Below, one piece after another: positions 17,701 to 25,373 of a DNA stretch of 64,000 bases. Below the pieces are notes generated by a model. The model was not told the DNA's origin. It saw nothing but the letters and a program-made list of their open reading frames with translations, and searched no databases. This stretch comes from CAVSIP01 sp963728075. Its GTDB lineage: Bacteria; Actinomycetota; Actinomycetes; JAFAQI01; DASSKL01. A program made the position numbers and the translations under genes. The stretch's first letter is position 1, and every line of letters begins with the position of its first letter. The stretch spans positions 496,001 to 560,000 of the forward strand of contig CAVSIP010000007.1 of the NCBI GenBank assembly GCA_963728075.1, given 5' to 3'.

Positions 17701-19322
17701 CCACCAGCCAGGACGGGAAGTGGACCGTGTGGGATGGCAGCGCGTTCGGCGAGGACAACCCGGTGCAGACCGACCCGCAGGGCGCCTACCACTGGGACGT
17801 CCCGGTCGACTGGTGGAAGGTCGTGTTCACCAAGGACGGCTACCGGACCGCCGAGACCCAGCCCGTCCACGTGCTCCCGGCCCAGTACGGGCTCAACGTC
17901 GCCCTGGTCTCCCTCGCCGCACCGACCCTGGCGAAGGCCACGTCGGACGGCGCCACCGTCACGCTGACCTTCGACAAGTACATGACCGCCGCCAGCGTGC
18001 CCGGCCAGGTCACCGTCAGCGACGCGGCCGGCAAGCCAGTCACGGGCACGGTCACCGCGGTCGACCCGCAGCCGGACCCGACGACCGACGGGCAGACCCT
18101 GGCCCGCACGTTCACCTTCACCCCGGCCGCCAGCCTGGCCGCGGGCACGTACACCGTGCAGGTGGGCGCCCAGGCAACCACGTACGCCGGCAGCCACCCG
18201 GCAGCGCCGCTCACCGCCACGGTGACCGTCAGCGGTCCCCGGACCCCCGGTGGCGCCGGCAGCACCCCGCCCGCGCCCCAGCCGCCGACGCCGCCGACGC
18301 CGCCGGCCCCGCCGGCCGGCACGACCGACGCGCACTCCGGGGCGTCCGACAGCGCGTTCGGCACCGCGACGGCGACCAGCGCGCACACGACGGTCGTCGG
18401 CCACGGCCTCGGCGCGGTCACCGTCGGCCAGTACGCCGCGGACCCGGAGGCGAGCACGCCACCGAGCTCGCAGCCGGCCACGTACTTCGACGTCCGCTCG
18501 ACCGGGTTCACCGCGCTCGCCGTCACCGAGTGCAACGTCCCGGCCGGTCACGAGCTGTACTGGTGGACCGGGTCGGCCTGGCAGCCGGTGCAGCCGCAGA
18601 CCCGCGACGACGCCACCGGCTGCCTCACCGCCACCCTGTCCGGGCTGAGCTCCCCCGGCATCACCGAGCTGTCCGGCACCCCGTTCGCCGTCACCGGCCC
18701 GCCGACCGTCAGCCTCACCACCGCGTGCCCGGCCGGCACCGGCACCGGGTTCGCCGACCTGGCCGGCAGCTTCGCGCAGGCCGCGGCCGCGTGCCTGACC
18801 GGCTACGGCATCGCGAAGGGGGAGACGCCGACCGTCTACGGACCGGGCCGCGCGGTCACCCGCGGGCAGATGGCGCTGTTCCTGGCCCGGCTGCTCACCG
18901 CCGCAGGGGTGTCCCTGCCGACCCGGCCGGCGATGGCCTTCACCGACGTCGACCCGGCCGGTGCTTACGCCACCGCCGTGAACCAGCTCGCCGCCGTCCT
19001 CGCCGTACGCGGCAGCGACCGGCACGCCTACCACCCGGGCGGGGCGGTGACGCGCGAGCAGATGGCGGCCTTCCTCGTCCGCGCGTACCGGCTGGCGACC
19101 GGCCAGCAGGCGGACATCAGCGTCAGCCGGTTCTCCGACGTACCCGCCGACGACCCGTTCGTCGCCGACATCGCCGCGCTCACCGGGCTCGGCATCACCG
19201 CCGGTGTCGCACCGGCCACGTACGGACCGGGGCGCACGGTCACCCGGGCCGAGATGGCCGAGTTCCTCGCGCGCACCCTGTCGTTGCTCGTCGCCGCCGG
19301 GAAGGTGACACCCGTCGGCTGA
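11781..19322 (+). CDS. Giant secreted multidomain protein with beta-propeller, FN3 domains and C-terminal SLH repeats
   Basis: The 2513-residue product has a signal peptide (about 1-34, ending PAVPAAA), then a TolB/WD40-like propeller with 'SADGTRIVFAS'-type repeats (about 40-435). Fibronectin type III domains follow (about 440-530, 535-620, 625-715), then several Ig-like and carboxypeptidase-regulatory-like beta domains. A helical insert rich in Lys and Ala lies at about 1750-1920, and an SbsA-type Ig domain at about 2040-2150. After a Pro-rich linker (about 2160) come three S-layer-homology repeats (about 2320-2505), each with a YGPGR/YHPGGAVTR(A/G/E)(Q/E)M core. SLH repeats usually bind cell-wall polymers, so this is probably a wall-attached surface protein. 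The ATG at 11781 lies 6 nt after the small gene. Confidence 0.85.
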   Translation: MLRSRTLWSVVAGTGSLSLLAAGLVVAPAVPAAAVTGSPYPLSLASVATDGTPADGPSSAPAISADGTRIVFASQATNLDANGPQTGQNAYLRDTVTGTTTLIGEDPVDSTSATQDVHFGGSMPSISPNGRYVAFLESVYPAGGGDGHDEVFVRDTTDHSITRFAPTTAQAYLEAGRPTVANDGTVAFPAAFTSPAAGTYTGWAYLSAPLADPAALTRIGSAGDEGIGGAVNAVALTNDGTVAVFYSYANPDAATSTPGEWSVWAATRTADTDPFGTAQQLAVTDVGADDATAMFGPPGLTADGATAAVVTFDAGQQISLLPVAGTDHTPVLSGAFTGTAAFGGVLDPVLSADGSKLTFVAFPPITGSTVGPSGLWEYTAGSAGPVQVSTAPDGTTPADADATGALSQNGAAIVVDSAATNLTTSWPGYEAIYVGRLADTEPPAWPTGATLTASSVTSDSVTVTWSAAATDNVGVTAYAVSDGTGQTTRVAGSATSATLTGLAPDTAYTVTVTAEDAVGNATDGPQAQVHTAVFTGVALAATATDTGVHLSWPASSAAGLYGYEIYRGPDATDLSAYAPVSTVTAYDDTDTSPKTTYAYAVHTLTGTDTDSPYTATQTVTTKPPPFVPSRLAAQANNDGTVTLNWDPSGDTSVTGYRVMRAAGTQAATTLADLPLSGGTNYQDTAADAGTQYTYTVETLAGSTAAPYSEAQTVTTPDLPVPAVTTSTSVPRHLSAVVSGSTLTVTATGQPNRTVSAVVAYTSWAPTTGSPAVQTTLTAAPHVMVHPRRLAAPADVTGSPVAATKTVPLTADPDHPGTYSGQFAVTTGIASITGVTVTEADGAGHTATADAPDFPADVTGTVHVVVDAPDGSQVGSTLLTSGETMADSVEQKLDTTGNTFDLAALPTPLSAYWLWLDNATGQQTASTSVQVSGGLTTDVTLTPQLYGTLTVHVHDAAGKPLDVDVSVLDSTGSVVARPYDSNGTATATLPVPADGSTYQVRAQLYDTTLPLQSATFTTTTLTWAGATADLTLNPLPTASVSGTVSRDGTAATGLPGATVQLSEHVDGRDWNYTATTDDTGHYTLTGLAGDGTLSASTPSDPAVSQPVTLTAGTPATADATLAAPVSYPVNLTLQTDYYHNGQLTDQPIDWTTAIHLVLRLRSPSQQFSPQSGSVSILARPGDAVQFCSNGAQIGLPYACVTGTAPADPSTPISLDLVLGKVQGVKGTLAIGADDWWEASIARLVDGKPQQVSWQYGNGPAFTLDFPEAGPHVVTFQTRLGSRSVDASPQTAQVLDLGTITPQAQTGPFANAGSTVTAGEPTVAAGETVDVRTAVHNDSGQVLHHATATLQVPAYTTLGDSSVLLDGKPVPFTTVDGDHVQVAIGDLPAGGTAVVHQALAVDPSAPADTDLTATSTAAADGVDPTQIGSAGITVGGLTLDAPLHTQVTDIHVSGRAPAGLTVTVSDGDARIGTFTASAGGYWDGQVTLASSVASHQLTATAVVGAGVPPLQASAPVHYDPQDVVITNITIRQPDGRQISWDPRQGSRRFGYIWRPQNPYMIVDVTFSDPARATNVVVHVGDGKADAAKSADGVFEAKVKTDLPTDFSVDYDVLPAVTSWLQTQDPTPAQVNALLPDALTEVTNVQDTATATGGTVSGDLPGLTEDGSPTTISATFTVSDAPDYQPSAADQQLAAEAGSPLLGQTVTDSTRADGSIVHTVTMYLPVDTTPTASPSLAGRAHPAALAAPRLAGTVKKIEETIEVTNKIKSLDPQAKVDAINAAAKQLANGAAQIPGLDPFTEKTGNGVLDQMVDYVDKQCSSDNPLFSGDASVKGDLIDKIKLADFHRTSTMGLKAAANFVAGKLSPGGAVEGAVMQGVAGAATHGKLTGVTQVSDLLLDAKYQDEVNALSSTIMAKCPPPPHGSSTSPMGKITVTSPLPHHHQPVGSSTPAIDPSGYVYEAVPSNRLANVTATIEYATSQDGKWTVWDGSAFGEDNPVQTDPQGAYHWDVPVDWWKVVFTKDGYRTAETQPVHVLPAQYGLNVALVSLAAPTLAKATSDGATVTLTFDKYMTAASVPGQVTVSDAAGKPVTGTVTAVDPQPDPTTDGQTLARTFTFTPAASLAAGTYTVQVGAQATTYAGSHPAAPLTATVTVSGPRTPGGAGSTPPAPQPPTPPTPPAPPAGTTDAHSGASDSAFGTATATSAHTTVVGHGLGAVTVGQYAADPEASTPPSSQPATYFDVRSTGFTALAVTECNVPAGHELYWWTGSAWQPVQPQTRDDATGCLTATLSGLSSPGITELSGTPFAVTGPPTVSLTTACPAGTGTGFADLAGSFAQAAAACLTGYGIAKGETPTVYGPGRAVTRGQMALFLARLLTAAGVSLPTRPAMAFTDVDPAGAYATAVNQLAAVLAVRGSDRHAYHPGGAVTREQMAAFLVRAYRLATGQQADISVSRFSDVPADDPFVADIAALTGLGITAGVAPATYGPGRTVTRAEMAEFLARTLSLLVAAGKVTPVG

Positions 19323-19348
19323 CTGGGGGGACAGGGAGGGATGGCGGG

Positions 19349-19362
19349 TAGCGTCGCCCCTC
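19349..19362 (+). promoter_or_regulatory. Leaderless -10 box (TAGCGT) of the CoA-transferase gene
   Basis: TAGCGT (19349-19354) precedes the GTG start by 8 nt in the 40-bp gap after the giant gene. Confidence 0.5.
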
Positions 19363-20544
19363 GTGAGCGTTCTCGAGGGGATCCGCGTCGTCGAGCTGGG
19401 TGTGTGGGTGGCCGGTCCGTCCGCGGCCGGGGTGATGGCCGACTGGGGTGCCGACGTCATCAAGGTCGAGCCACCCGCCGGCGACCCGATGCGGGCCATG
19501 TTCGCCAGCACCGGCTACTCCGCCGACATCCCGAACGCGCCGTTCGCCGTCGACAACCGCGGCAAGCGCAGCGTCGTCCTCGACCTGACCCGGCTCGAGC
19601 CACGGGCCGCGCTCGACCGGCTGCTCGACACCGCGGACGTGTTCGTCACCAACCTGCGCCTCGACCCGCTCGCCCGGCTCGGGCTGCTGCCCGACGACGT
19701 GCGCGCGAGCCGCGAGCGGCTCGTCTACGCGCTGCTCACCGGCTACGGCTCCGACGGGCCGGACAAGGACCGGGCCGGCTACGACATCGGTGCGTTCGGC
19801 GCCCGCTCCGGTGTGCTGCACCAGATGGTCCCGGCCGGCCAGCCGCCCGCGCCGATCCCGCGCGGGCTCGGCGACCACGCCACCGGCCTGGCCACCCTCG
19901 CCGGTGTCCTCGGCGCGCTGCTCGACCGCGGCCGCACCGGCCAGGGCCAGCTGGTCGAGACCTCGCTGCTGCGTACCGGCATCTACACCCTCGGCTGGGA
20001 CATCGCCATCCAGCTCACCCTCGGCAAGGTCGCCGGCACGGTGCCCCGTACGGAGGCGCCGACCCCGACGTCGAACTCCTACAGGTGCGGCGACGGCAAG
20101 TGGGTGTGGCTGCTCGGCGTCGAGGCCGACCGGCACTTCCCGCGGCTGTGCAAGGCGCTGGAGCGTACGGACCTGCTCGACGACGAGCGGTTCGCCTCCG
20201 CCCGCTCCCGCCGGCACAACCGGCACGAGCTGATCGGCATCCTCGACGCCGAGTTCGCCACGAAGCCCTACGCCGAGTGGCTCGAGCGCTTCGACGCCGA
20301 GGACGTGTGGTTCGCCCCGGTACAGACCCCGGGTGACGTGGTCGCCGACCCGCAGGCACGGGCGTCCGGCGCGTTCGTCCAGGTGGGGGAGGACGACGGC
20401 TTCGAGTCGGTCGCCTCGCCGGTTGCGTTCTCCGCGCACCCGGTCGACCGGCTGCCCGAGCCGCCCGAGCTCGGCGGCAACACCCACGAGGTGCTGCACG
20501 AGCTCGGCTACAGCGAGGACGACATCGCCACGGTGACCGGGTGA
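19363..20544 (+). CDS. CaiB/BaiF family (class III) CoA-transferase
   Basis: This 393-residue protein begins LEGIRVVELGVWVAGPSAAG and ADWGADVIKVEPPAGDPMR, the nucleotide/CoA-binding start of family III CoA-transferases (formyl-CoA transferase, CaiB, alpha-methylacyl-CoA racemase). The 'LLTGYGSDGPDKDRAGYDIG' segment carries the Asp (AGYDIGAFGARSG) in the place of the catalytic aspartate that forms the acyl-CoA intermediate. 'DHATGLATLAGVLGALLDR' and the C-terminal 'LGYSEDDIA' are also typical. The length is normal. The substrate cannot be predicted. It stands alone with its own promoter and is convergent with the propeller gene. Confidence 0.88.
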   Translation: MSVLEGIRVVELGVWVAGPSAAGVMADWGADVIKVEPPAGDPMRAMFASTGYSADIPNAPFAVDNRGKRSVVLDLTRLEPRAALDRLLDTADVFVTNLRLDPLARLGLLPDDVRASRERLVYALLTGYGSDGPDKDRAGYDIGAFGARSGVLHQMVPAGQPPAPIPRGLGDHATGLATLAGVLGALLDRGRTGQGQLVETSLLRTGIYTLGWDIAIQLTLGKVAGTVPRTEAPTPTSNSYRCGDGKWVWLLGVEADRHFPRLCKALERTDLLDDERFASARSRRHNRHELIGILDAEFATKPYAEWLERFDAEDVWFAPVQTPGDVVADPQARASGAFVQVGEDDGFESVASPVAFSAHPVDRLPEPPELGGNTHEVLHELGYSEDDIATVTG

Positions 20545-20690
20545 GCGAGCCGGCGTTCACCCGCGCCGCCCCCGCACCCCCACCCGCACCTTCGTGCGGC
20601 GTACTGGGGTCAAACGATCTCCAACAGCCCCAGCTGGCCGCATGAAGGCGGTCAGGGGGCGCACCGAGAGCCCCAGCCCGTGACACGGTC
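20545..20690. other. Convergent intergenic segment with small hairpins
   Basis: No gene is visible. CCGCAC-CTTC-GTGCGG (20584-20599) forms a 6-bp hairpin, and CTGGGG (20604-20609) can pair with CCCCAG (20628-20633). CAAACGATC at 20611-20619 also occurs in the hairpin element at 25314-25373. Confidence 0.4.
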
Positions 20691-20723
20691 GGGCCCCGGA
20701 CGCCCCCTAGGTGTCCGGGGCCC
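20691..20723. terminator. Bidirectional terminator between convergent genes
   Basis: GGGCCCCGGAC (20691-20701) pairs perfectly with GTCCGGGGCCC (20713-20723) across an 11-nt loop. It lies between the CoA-transferase gene and the propeller gene, which converge here. There is no strong T-run, as is common in high-GC actinobacteria. Confidence 0.7.
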
Positions 20724-20748
20724 ATACCGCTCCAGGGTGTCCTACTCG

Positions 20749-23571
20749 CTATCTCCGGCCCTTGCCAGCACCCTTGGTCCCGGTGCTGGAGGTCATCGGC
20801 ACGTACGGGTCGCAGTCGGCCGGGACGTCCTGGCCGATGTAGGCGTCCTGGCAGGCCGAGCCCCCGGCGTACGAGGGCAGGCCGGACACCGGGAGCGACC
20901 AGATTCCCCGGCCGTACGTCGCGGCGTACAGGTTGCCGTCCGGGCCGGGCTCGAGGTCGGTCACCACCGTGGCCGGCAGCCCCGTGCCGAGCCGGTACCA
21001 GGTGCCCTGGTCGAGGAGGAACGCGCCGAGGTCGGAGCCGACGACGATCCGGCCGTCGCCGACCCACTTCACCGTGCTCATCGGGACGTCCGGCAGGTTG
21101 CCGCTGATGTCGGTCCAGTGCACCCCGTCCGTGGACGTGAACACGTGCCCGACACCCGCGCCCGGGCCCTCGGTCCAGCGGCGGGAGAAGCCGTTGAACG
21201 CCAGCAGGTAGTGCACCTGGCCCGTGCTGTCGTGGTAGACGTCCGCGCCGCCGACCCAGCGGTCCGGCAGCCCGGCGTCGCCCAGCGACACCCGCGTCCA
21301 GGTGGCACCCGGCTCGGCCGTGCCGAACGCGATGCCGCCCTCGTACGCTCCCGGCTTGCACGACCCGCAGTAGCCGACGATCGCGTCGTGGCCGTCGGCG
21401 GCGACCGCGGTCGCCATGTGCGGCGAGCCGGCCGCGCTCGTGCCCAGGTCCGCCAGCTGCAGCCAGTCGCTGCCGCTGCCGATGTTGAAGCCCTTGGTGT
21501 TGAGCCACACGTGCTGGCCGGCCGCCACCCAGGTGTTGATGTCCCGGTGGTCGGCGGCGAACGGCGCGATGAACTGCGCGTGCGTCTCCGGCGGCCGGAT
21601 GTCCCGGGTGTGCGCGGCGCTGGTCGACGACCATGCGGCCAGGCTCGTCGGGTCGGTCGCCGCGCACGTGTTCGTCACGCTCATCGACAGCTCGACGTAC
21701 TCCTGCACGATCCGGCAGCCGTCGTTCGGGTCGACGAGCACGTCACCGCCGTCACCACCGAAGTTCGAGCTCATGCCCTGGGTGTCGGAGAACTTGATCG
21801 ACCCGCCGTTGTCCTGCATCCCACCACTGATCACGTACCCGGTGTGGTCGCCGACCGTGGTCGCGTCCGCCTTCGCCGGGTTCCACGCGCCCACGCCGAC
21901 CGCGTAGTACTGCAGGAAGTCCGGCGTCCCCTTCGCGGTGAGGCTGACCCAGTCGGTCGCGTGGCCGGCGCGGTCGACCGTCCCGCCGTCGAGCGGCCGG
22001 GCGTACACGCCCCCGTCGTTGCCGACGAACAGCCGGTTGCCGGCGATCGTCACCGCGTGCTGGTCCGCGTGGGTGGTCGTCGGGCAGCCGACCTGCGGGG
22101 CGGGGACGTCCGAACCCCAGCAGGAGAAGAAGAAGTTCCAGTACGGGCCGATCGTGCGCCAGCCGGCACCCGCGTTGGTGGTCTCGTAGACCTCCTCCAG
22201 GCCGACGATGACGTGGTCGGCGTTGGCCGGGTCCACCGCGAGGAACTGGTTGTACCAGGCCTGCACGCCCGGCTGGTAGCCGGCGAACACCGCGCCCGCG
22301 CCGTTGACCGTCGGGTCGAGCGCGGAGCCGGACTGCGACAGCTTCTGCGAGTCGGCGATCTTCGCCCAGGGGCCGCTGATGCCGGCCCTGGAGCGGAACA
22401 CGCCCTCGAGCTCGGAGTACGACACACCCGTGGCGGCGTGGTCCGGGTTCTGCACCAGTGCGTACAGCGTGCCGTTGCCCGCCCAGGCGAACGTGGTCCG
22501 CCCGATGTCGGTGGTGGTGATCGCACCGGCGACGTTCGACCGGGTGAACGTCCACGCACCGTCGGAGTACCGGCCGTCGTACCAGCCGTTGGCCGCGCCG
22601 CCGGCCACCCAGCCGTACGCCACGACGACGTGGCCGGGGTCGGCCGGGTCGACGGCGACGTCGGTCACGTAGTTGTCGGCGTACGCGCCGGGGCCCGCCG
22701 TGCTCCCACCGGGCAGCGAGTCCGGGTGCGGGACGAACACCGGTTGCCACTCGGCGGTCAGGTCGCTGGTGCTGTGCCGCCACACGCCGAAGCTCGACGC
22801 GGCGTACACCCAGGCCCCGTCGGGGGAGAACCGCAGCTGGTTGATGACCGCGCCGTCGAACAGGTTCGGATGCCCGGTGCCGTCGGCGAGGTGCGTCCAT
22901 GACGGGGTGCCGTCCGGGTCGGTCGCGACCCAGACACCGTCACCGGTGTACGTGGTCGACCCGGTCGAGCCGTCGCCGGTGGCGTACCAGAGCTCGCGGG
23001 CCTTCGGTACGTACACCAGCGCGCCGCTGGACAGGGCGGGCACGCCTTGCGAGACGAGCGTCCAGTCCGTGCCGTTACCGTCCACCGCGGTGCGGTAGAC
23101 ACCGCCGACCGCGCCGCCGGCGAACAGGTAGCGGTCGCTCGCGGCGAGGGTCTGCACCCGGCCGGTCACGTACCCGGAGCCGGCGCCGGAGTTGGAGTAG
23201 TAGTCGCGGAAGTGCGGGTCGTCGGAGTTGTACGGGACGTTCGTGACCGGCGTCCACGTACCGCCGGACGTCGGCATGCCGTTGATGTGGTCGACCGCGG
23301 CCGTGTAGCCGCCGGCCTGGGCGAAGCCCGGCGCGTTGCGCGCGTCGTTGAACTGCCCGAGCGCCGCCTTGATCTCGTCGGTCTCGCCGCCGGCACCGCC
23401 GGCCTGGTCGATGCCCTGCGCGGGGCGCAGCCACTCGCGGGCGTGGAAGGGAAGCGGCGGCGCGGAGCCCGTACCGCCGGTGGTGAGCAGAGTCGCGGCA
23501 ACGGTGGCGCCGGCGGCGGTGACGGCGAGCGCGGCTCGCCATCGCGGCGCCGGCGCGACGGATGAGGACAA
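20749..23571 (-). CDS. Secreted sialidase/BNR-like beta-propeller protein
   Basis: The product has about 940 residues. A basic start and hydrophobic segment (RWRAALAVTAAGATVAATLL) form a signal peptide. The body shows repeated propeller blades with 'SPDGAWVYAASSFGVWRHS', 'VGDGRIVVGSDLGAFLL' and 'GPDGNLYAATYGRGIWSLPV', as in BNR/VPS10-type sialidase-like or photosystem-assembly-like propellers. I see no catalytic motif that fixes a substrate. The end is basic (KGAGKGRR). I chose the TTG at 23571 because GGAGG lies 4 nt upstream and the signal peptide follows directly; an in-frame GTG at 23646 would add 25 residues before it. Gene and fold are confident, the function is not. Confidence 0.75.
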   Translation of the reverse strand: MSSSVAPAPRWRAALAVTAAGATVAATLLTTGGTGSAPPLPFHAREWLRPAQGIDQAGGAGGETDEIKAALGQFNDARNAPGFAQAGGYTAAVDHINGMPTSGGTWTPVTNVPYNSDDPHFRDYYSNSGAGSGYVTGRVQTLAASDRYLFAGGAVGGVYRTAVDGNGTDWTLVSQGVPALSSGALVYVPKARELWYATGDGSTGSTTYTGDGVWVATDPDGTPSWTHLADGTGHPNLFDGAVINQLRFSPDGAWVYAASSFGVWRHSTSDLTAEWQPVFVPHPDSLPGGSTAGPGAYADNYVTDVAVDPADPGHVVVAYGWVAGGAANGWYDGRYSDGAWTFTRSNVAGAITTTDIGRTTFAWAGNGTLYALVQNPDHAATGVSYSELEGVFRSRAGISGPWAKIADSQKLSQSGSALDPTVNGAGAVFAGYQPGVQAWYNQFLAVDPANADHVIVGLEEVYETTNAGAGWRTIGPYWNFFFSCWGSDVPAPQVGCPTTTHADQHAVTIAGNRLFVGNDGGVYARPLDGGTVDRAGHATDWVSLTAKGTPDFLQYYAVGVGAWNPAKADATTVGDHTGYVISGGMQDNGGSIKFSDTQGMSSNFGGDGGDVLVDPNDGCRIVQEYVELSMSVTNTCAATDPTSLAAWSSTSAAHTRDIRPPETHAQFIAPFAADHRDINTWVAAGQHVWLNTKGFNIGSGSDWLQLADLGTSAAGSPHMATAVAADGHDAIVGYCGSCKPGAYEGGIAFGTAEPGATWTRVSLGDAGLPDRWVGGADVYHDSTGQVHYLLAFNGFSRRWTEGPGAGVGHVFTSTDGVHWTDISGNLPDVPMSTVKWVGDGRIVVGSDLGAFLLDQGTWYRLGTGLPATVVTDLEPGPDGNLYAATYGRGIWSLPVSGLPSYAGGSACQDAYIGQDVPADCDPYVPMTSSTGTKGAGKGRR

Positions 23572-23694
23572 GGAGCCTCCGAGGGTCGGGGGGCGAGGAC
23601 GGCGCCCCGGTCGGATCACCCGGCGGTTAGCCCGGTGGGCTGCCACTCTCTAGCCCGAACGGCTCAGCGCACAAGCCGCCATCCGGGCGACTCG

Positions 23695-23737
23695 GAGGGT
23701 GACCCTCGTGCCATCCCGGCGGGGGTAGCGTCGAGGC
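23695..23737 (+). promoter_or_regulatory. Promoter with palindrome upstream of the HTH/repeat paralogue
   Basis: TAGCGT (23726-23731) precedes the GTG start by 6 nt, a leaderless arrangement. GAGGGT-G-ACCCTC (23695-23707) is a perfect 13-bp palindrome around the -35 position, a possible operator. Confidence 0.5.
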
Positions 23738-25252
23738 GTGGGTGGCGAGCCGGACCTGGTGCGCGCGCTCCGCACGCTGTCCGCCGAGCTGCGCGGCGAG
23801 CCCGCCGCCCCCGGATCCGCCGAGCTGCGCTCCCGGCTGCTGCGCGCCGCCGACAGCGCGGTGGCGGCCGGCGTGCTCGACCAGCGCGACCGTGACGTGT
23901 GGGTCGCCGCCGAGGGTCTGGGTGGCCGGGTGCACAGCCGCGCCGAGGTGGGCGCGGCGTACGGGCTGGAGGTCCGCCACGTCGACCGGGTCCGGCGTAC
24001 GGTCACCGCCGCACTCGCGGCCACCGTCGACCTGCACGCGCCGGCGGATGCCGACACCCCCGCGGACGACCCGTCGTGGGAGCGCGCGCTCGCCCGGGTG
24101 CAGGCCGAGCTGCTGCTCGCCGGCGACCGTCCGGGCCTGGAGGCGCTGCGGGAGGTGCGCAGCCAGCTGCTGCCCGGCGTCACGACGCCCGACCCGCCCC
24201 GGCGCCGCCCGGCCAACCCGCGGGCCCGCCGCGGTGTCCTGGCCCGCCTGCGCCAGGAGCTGCACGTACCGGTCGCCGCCGACCCGCGCCTGCTCACGAC
24301 CCTCGCCTGGCCCGACCTGGCGGCGGTGCCCGGCGCGTACGAGCGGCTGCGCGACCGGCACGTCGCCCCCGACCCCGGCTGGCTGGCGACCCTCGTCCCC
24401 GACGACCGCAACGCCGCCATCCGCGACCCCGCCGTGGCGGCCGCGCTGCACGTGGCGGTCGCCGGGTACGCCCGGCACGCGCCGTCACCCGACCCGGTCA
24501 CCGAGGCGGCGGCGTGGGCCGGCATCGCGCGGCTGTGGTCGTGGAACCGCGAGGTCAGCGCCGTCTGGGCGGCGCGCCGGGCCGCCACCCTCGTCGGCAG
24601 CCGGCACCCGCACGCGCTGCAGGCCCGTACGGACGCGGTGGTCGCCCTGCGGCTCAACGGCTACCTGCAGGCCGGGGAGTCCATGGCCCGGGAGGTGCTC
24701 GCCGACCTGCGCGGCGCCGCGCTCGACCGCGCCGAGCGGCTGCGCCTGCACGGGCTGGTGCTCGTCGCCCGCGGCGGTCCCACCCCGAACTGGCCGGAGG
24801 GCGTCGACCCGGTCCCCGCCCTCTACGTCGCCCGGGACAGCCAGGAGGAGCTGCTCACCCTGCGCGACCTGACCGGCGAGCCGCTGGAGTGGCACCTGAC
24901 CGCCCGGCGCCGCCGGATGATGGCCGTCCACCAGCTCGCCGTCCACGACGCGCTGCGGGCGGGACGCTCCCGGCCGGTGTGGGACCGGGCCGCGCACCGC
25001 GAGGTCGACCGGCTCGACGCCGAGGTCGCGCACGCCGAGCCGTTCACCCGGCTGTCGTGGGCGCTGACCCGTGCGCGGTTCAGCCTCGACGTCGGCGACC
25101 GGTCGGCGTACGGGCACTTCCTGCAGGCGTCGGTCAGCGAGCCGCCGCAGCACCCCGTGGTCCGCTACCTGCTGCCGGACCTGCGCCGGGTCGTGTACGC
25201 CGGGCGCCGCCGCCGCTGGCCCGTACCCGACGCCGTCCGCGCCGCCCTGTAG
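23738..25252 (+). CDS. Unknown protein with sigma-region-4-like HTH and helical repeats (paralogue of 5378-6922)
   Basis: This 504-residue protein is homologous along its length to the product of 5378-6922. Matching blocks are RDRDVWVAAEGLGGRVHSRA, then VGAAYGLEVRHVDRVRRTV (HTH), 'HPHALQARTDAVVALRLNGY', 'TARRRRMMAVHQLAVHD' and 'LLPDLRRVVYAGRRRRWPVP'. The HTH resembles sigma-70 region 4, and the rest is helical and TPR-like. No signal peptide or membrane segment is present. The two genes lie 18 kb apart and both stand alone with their own promoters. Function is unknown; a DNA-binding regulator is one guess. Confidence 0.7.
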   Translation: MGGEPDLVRALRTLSAELRGEPAAPGSAELRSRLLRAADSAVAAGVLDQRDRDVWVAAEGLGGRVHSRAEVGAAYGLEVRHVDRVRRTVTAALAATVDLHAPADADTPADDPSWERALARVQAELLLAGDRPGLEALREVRSQLLPGVTTPDPPRRRPANPRARRGVLARLRQELHVPVAADPRLLTTLAWPDLAAVPGAYERLRDRHVAPDPGWLATLVPDDRNAAIRDPAVAAALHVAVAGYARHAPSPDPVTEAAAWAGIARLWSWNREVSAVWAARRAATLVGSRHPHALQARTDAVVALRLNGYLQAGESMAREVLADLRGAALDRAERLRLHGLVLVARGGPTPNWPEGVDPVPALYVARDSQEELLTLRDLTGEPLEWHLTARRRRMMAVHQLAVHDALRAGRSRPVWDRAAHREVDRLDAEVAHAEPFTRLSWALTRARFSLDVGDRSAYGHFLQASVSEPPQHPVVRYLLPDLRRVVYAGRRRRWPVPDAVRAAL

Positions 25253-25287
25253 CCCCGCCCCCGCTTCCCCCGCTCCCCCCACCCCCC

Positions 25288-25315
25288 ACACCCCACACCC
25301 CACACCCCACACCCC
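25288..25315 (+). repeat. ACACCCC tandem repeat (4 units)
   Basis: Four 7-bp units lie directly left of the hairpin at 25314. On the minus strand they give spaced GGGG runs that could form a G-quadruplex. Confidence 0.75.
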
Positions 25316-25373
25316 GGTGATCGTCTGCATCGCACCCGCCCTCTATGGCGGGTCTGCTGCAAACGATCACCGG
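25314..25373. terminator. Three-tier hairpin between convergent genes
   Basis: CCGGTGATCGT (25314-25324) pairs with ACGATCACCGG (25363-25373), TGCA (25326-25329) with TGCA (25358-25361), and ACCCGCC (25334-25340) with GGCGGGT (25347-25353). The paralogue gene and the PBP4 gene converge on it, so it can serve as a bidirectional terminator. Confidence 0.7.
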
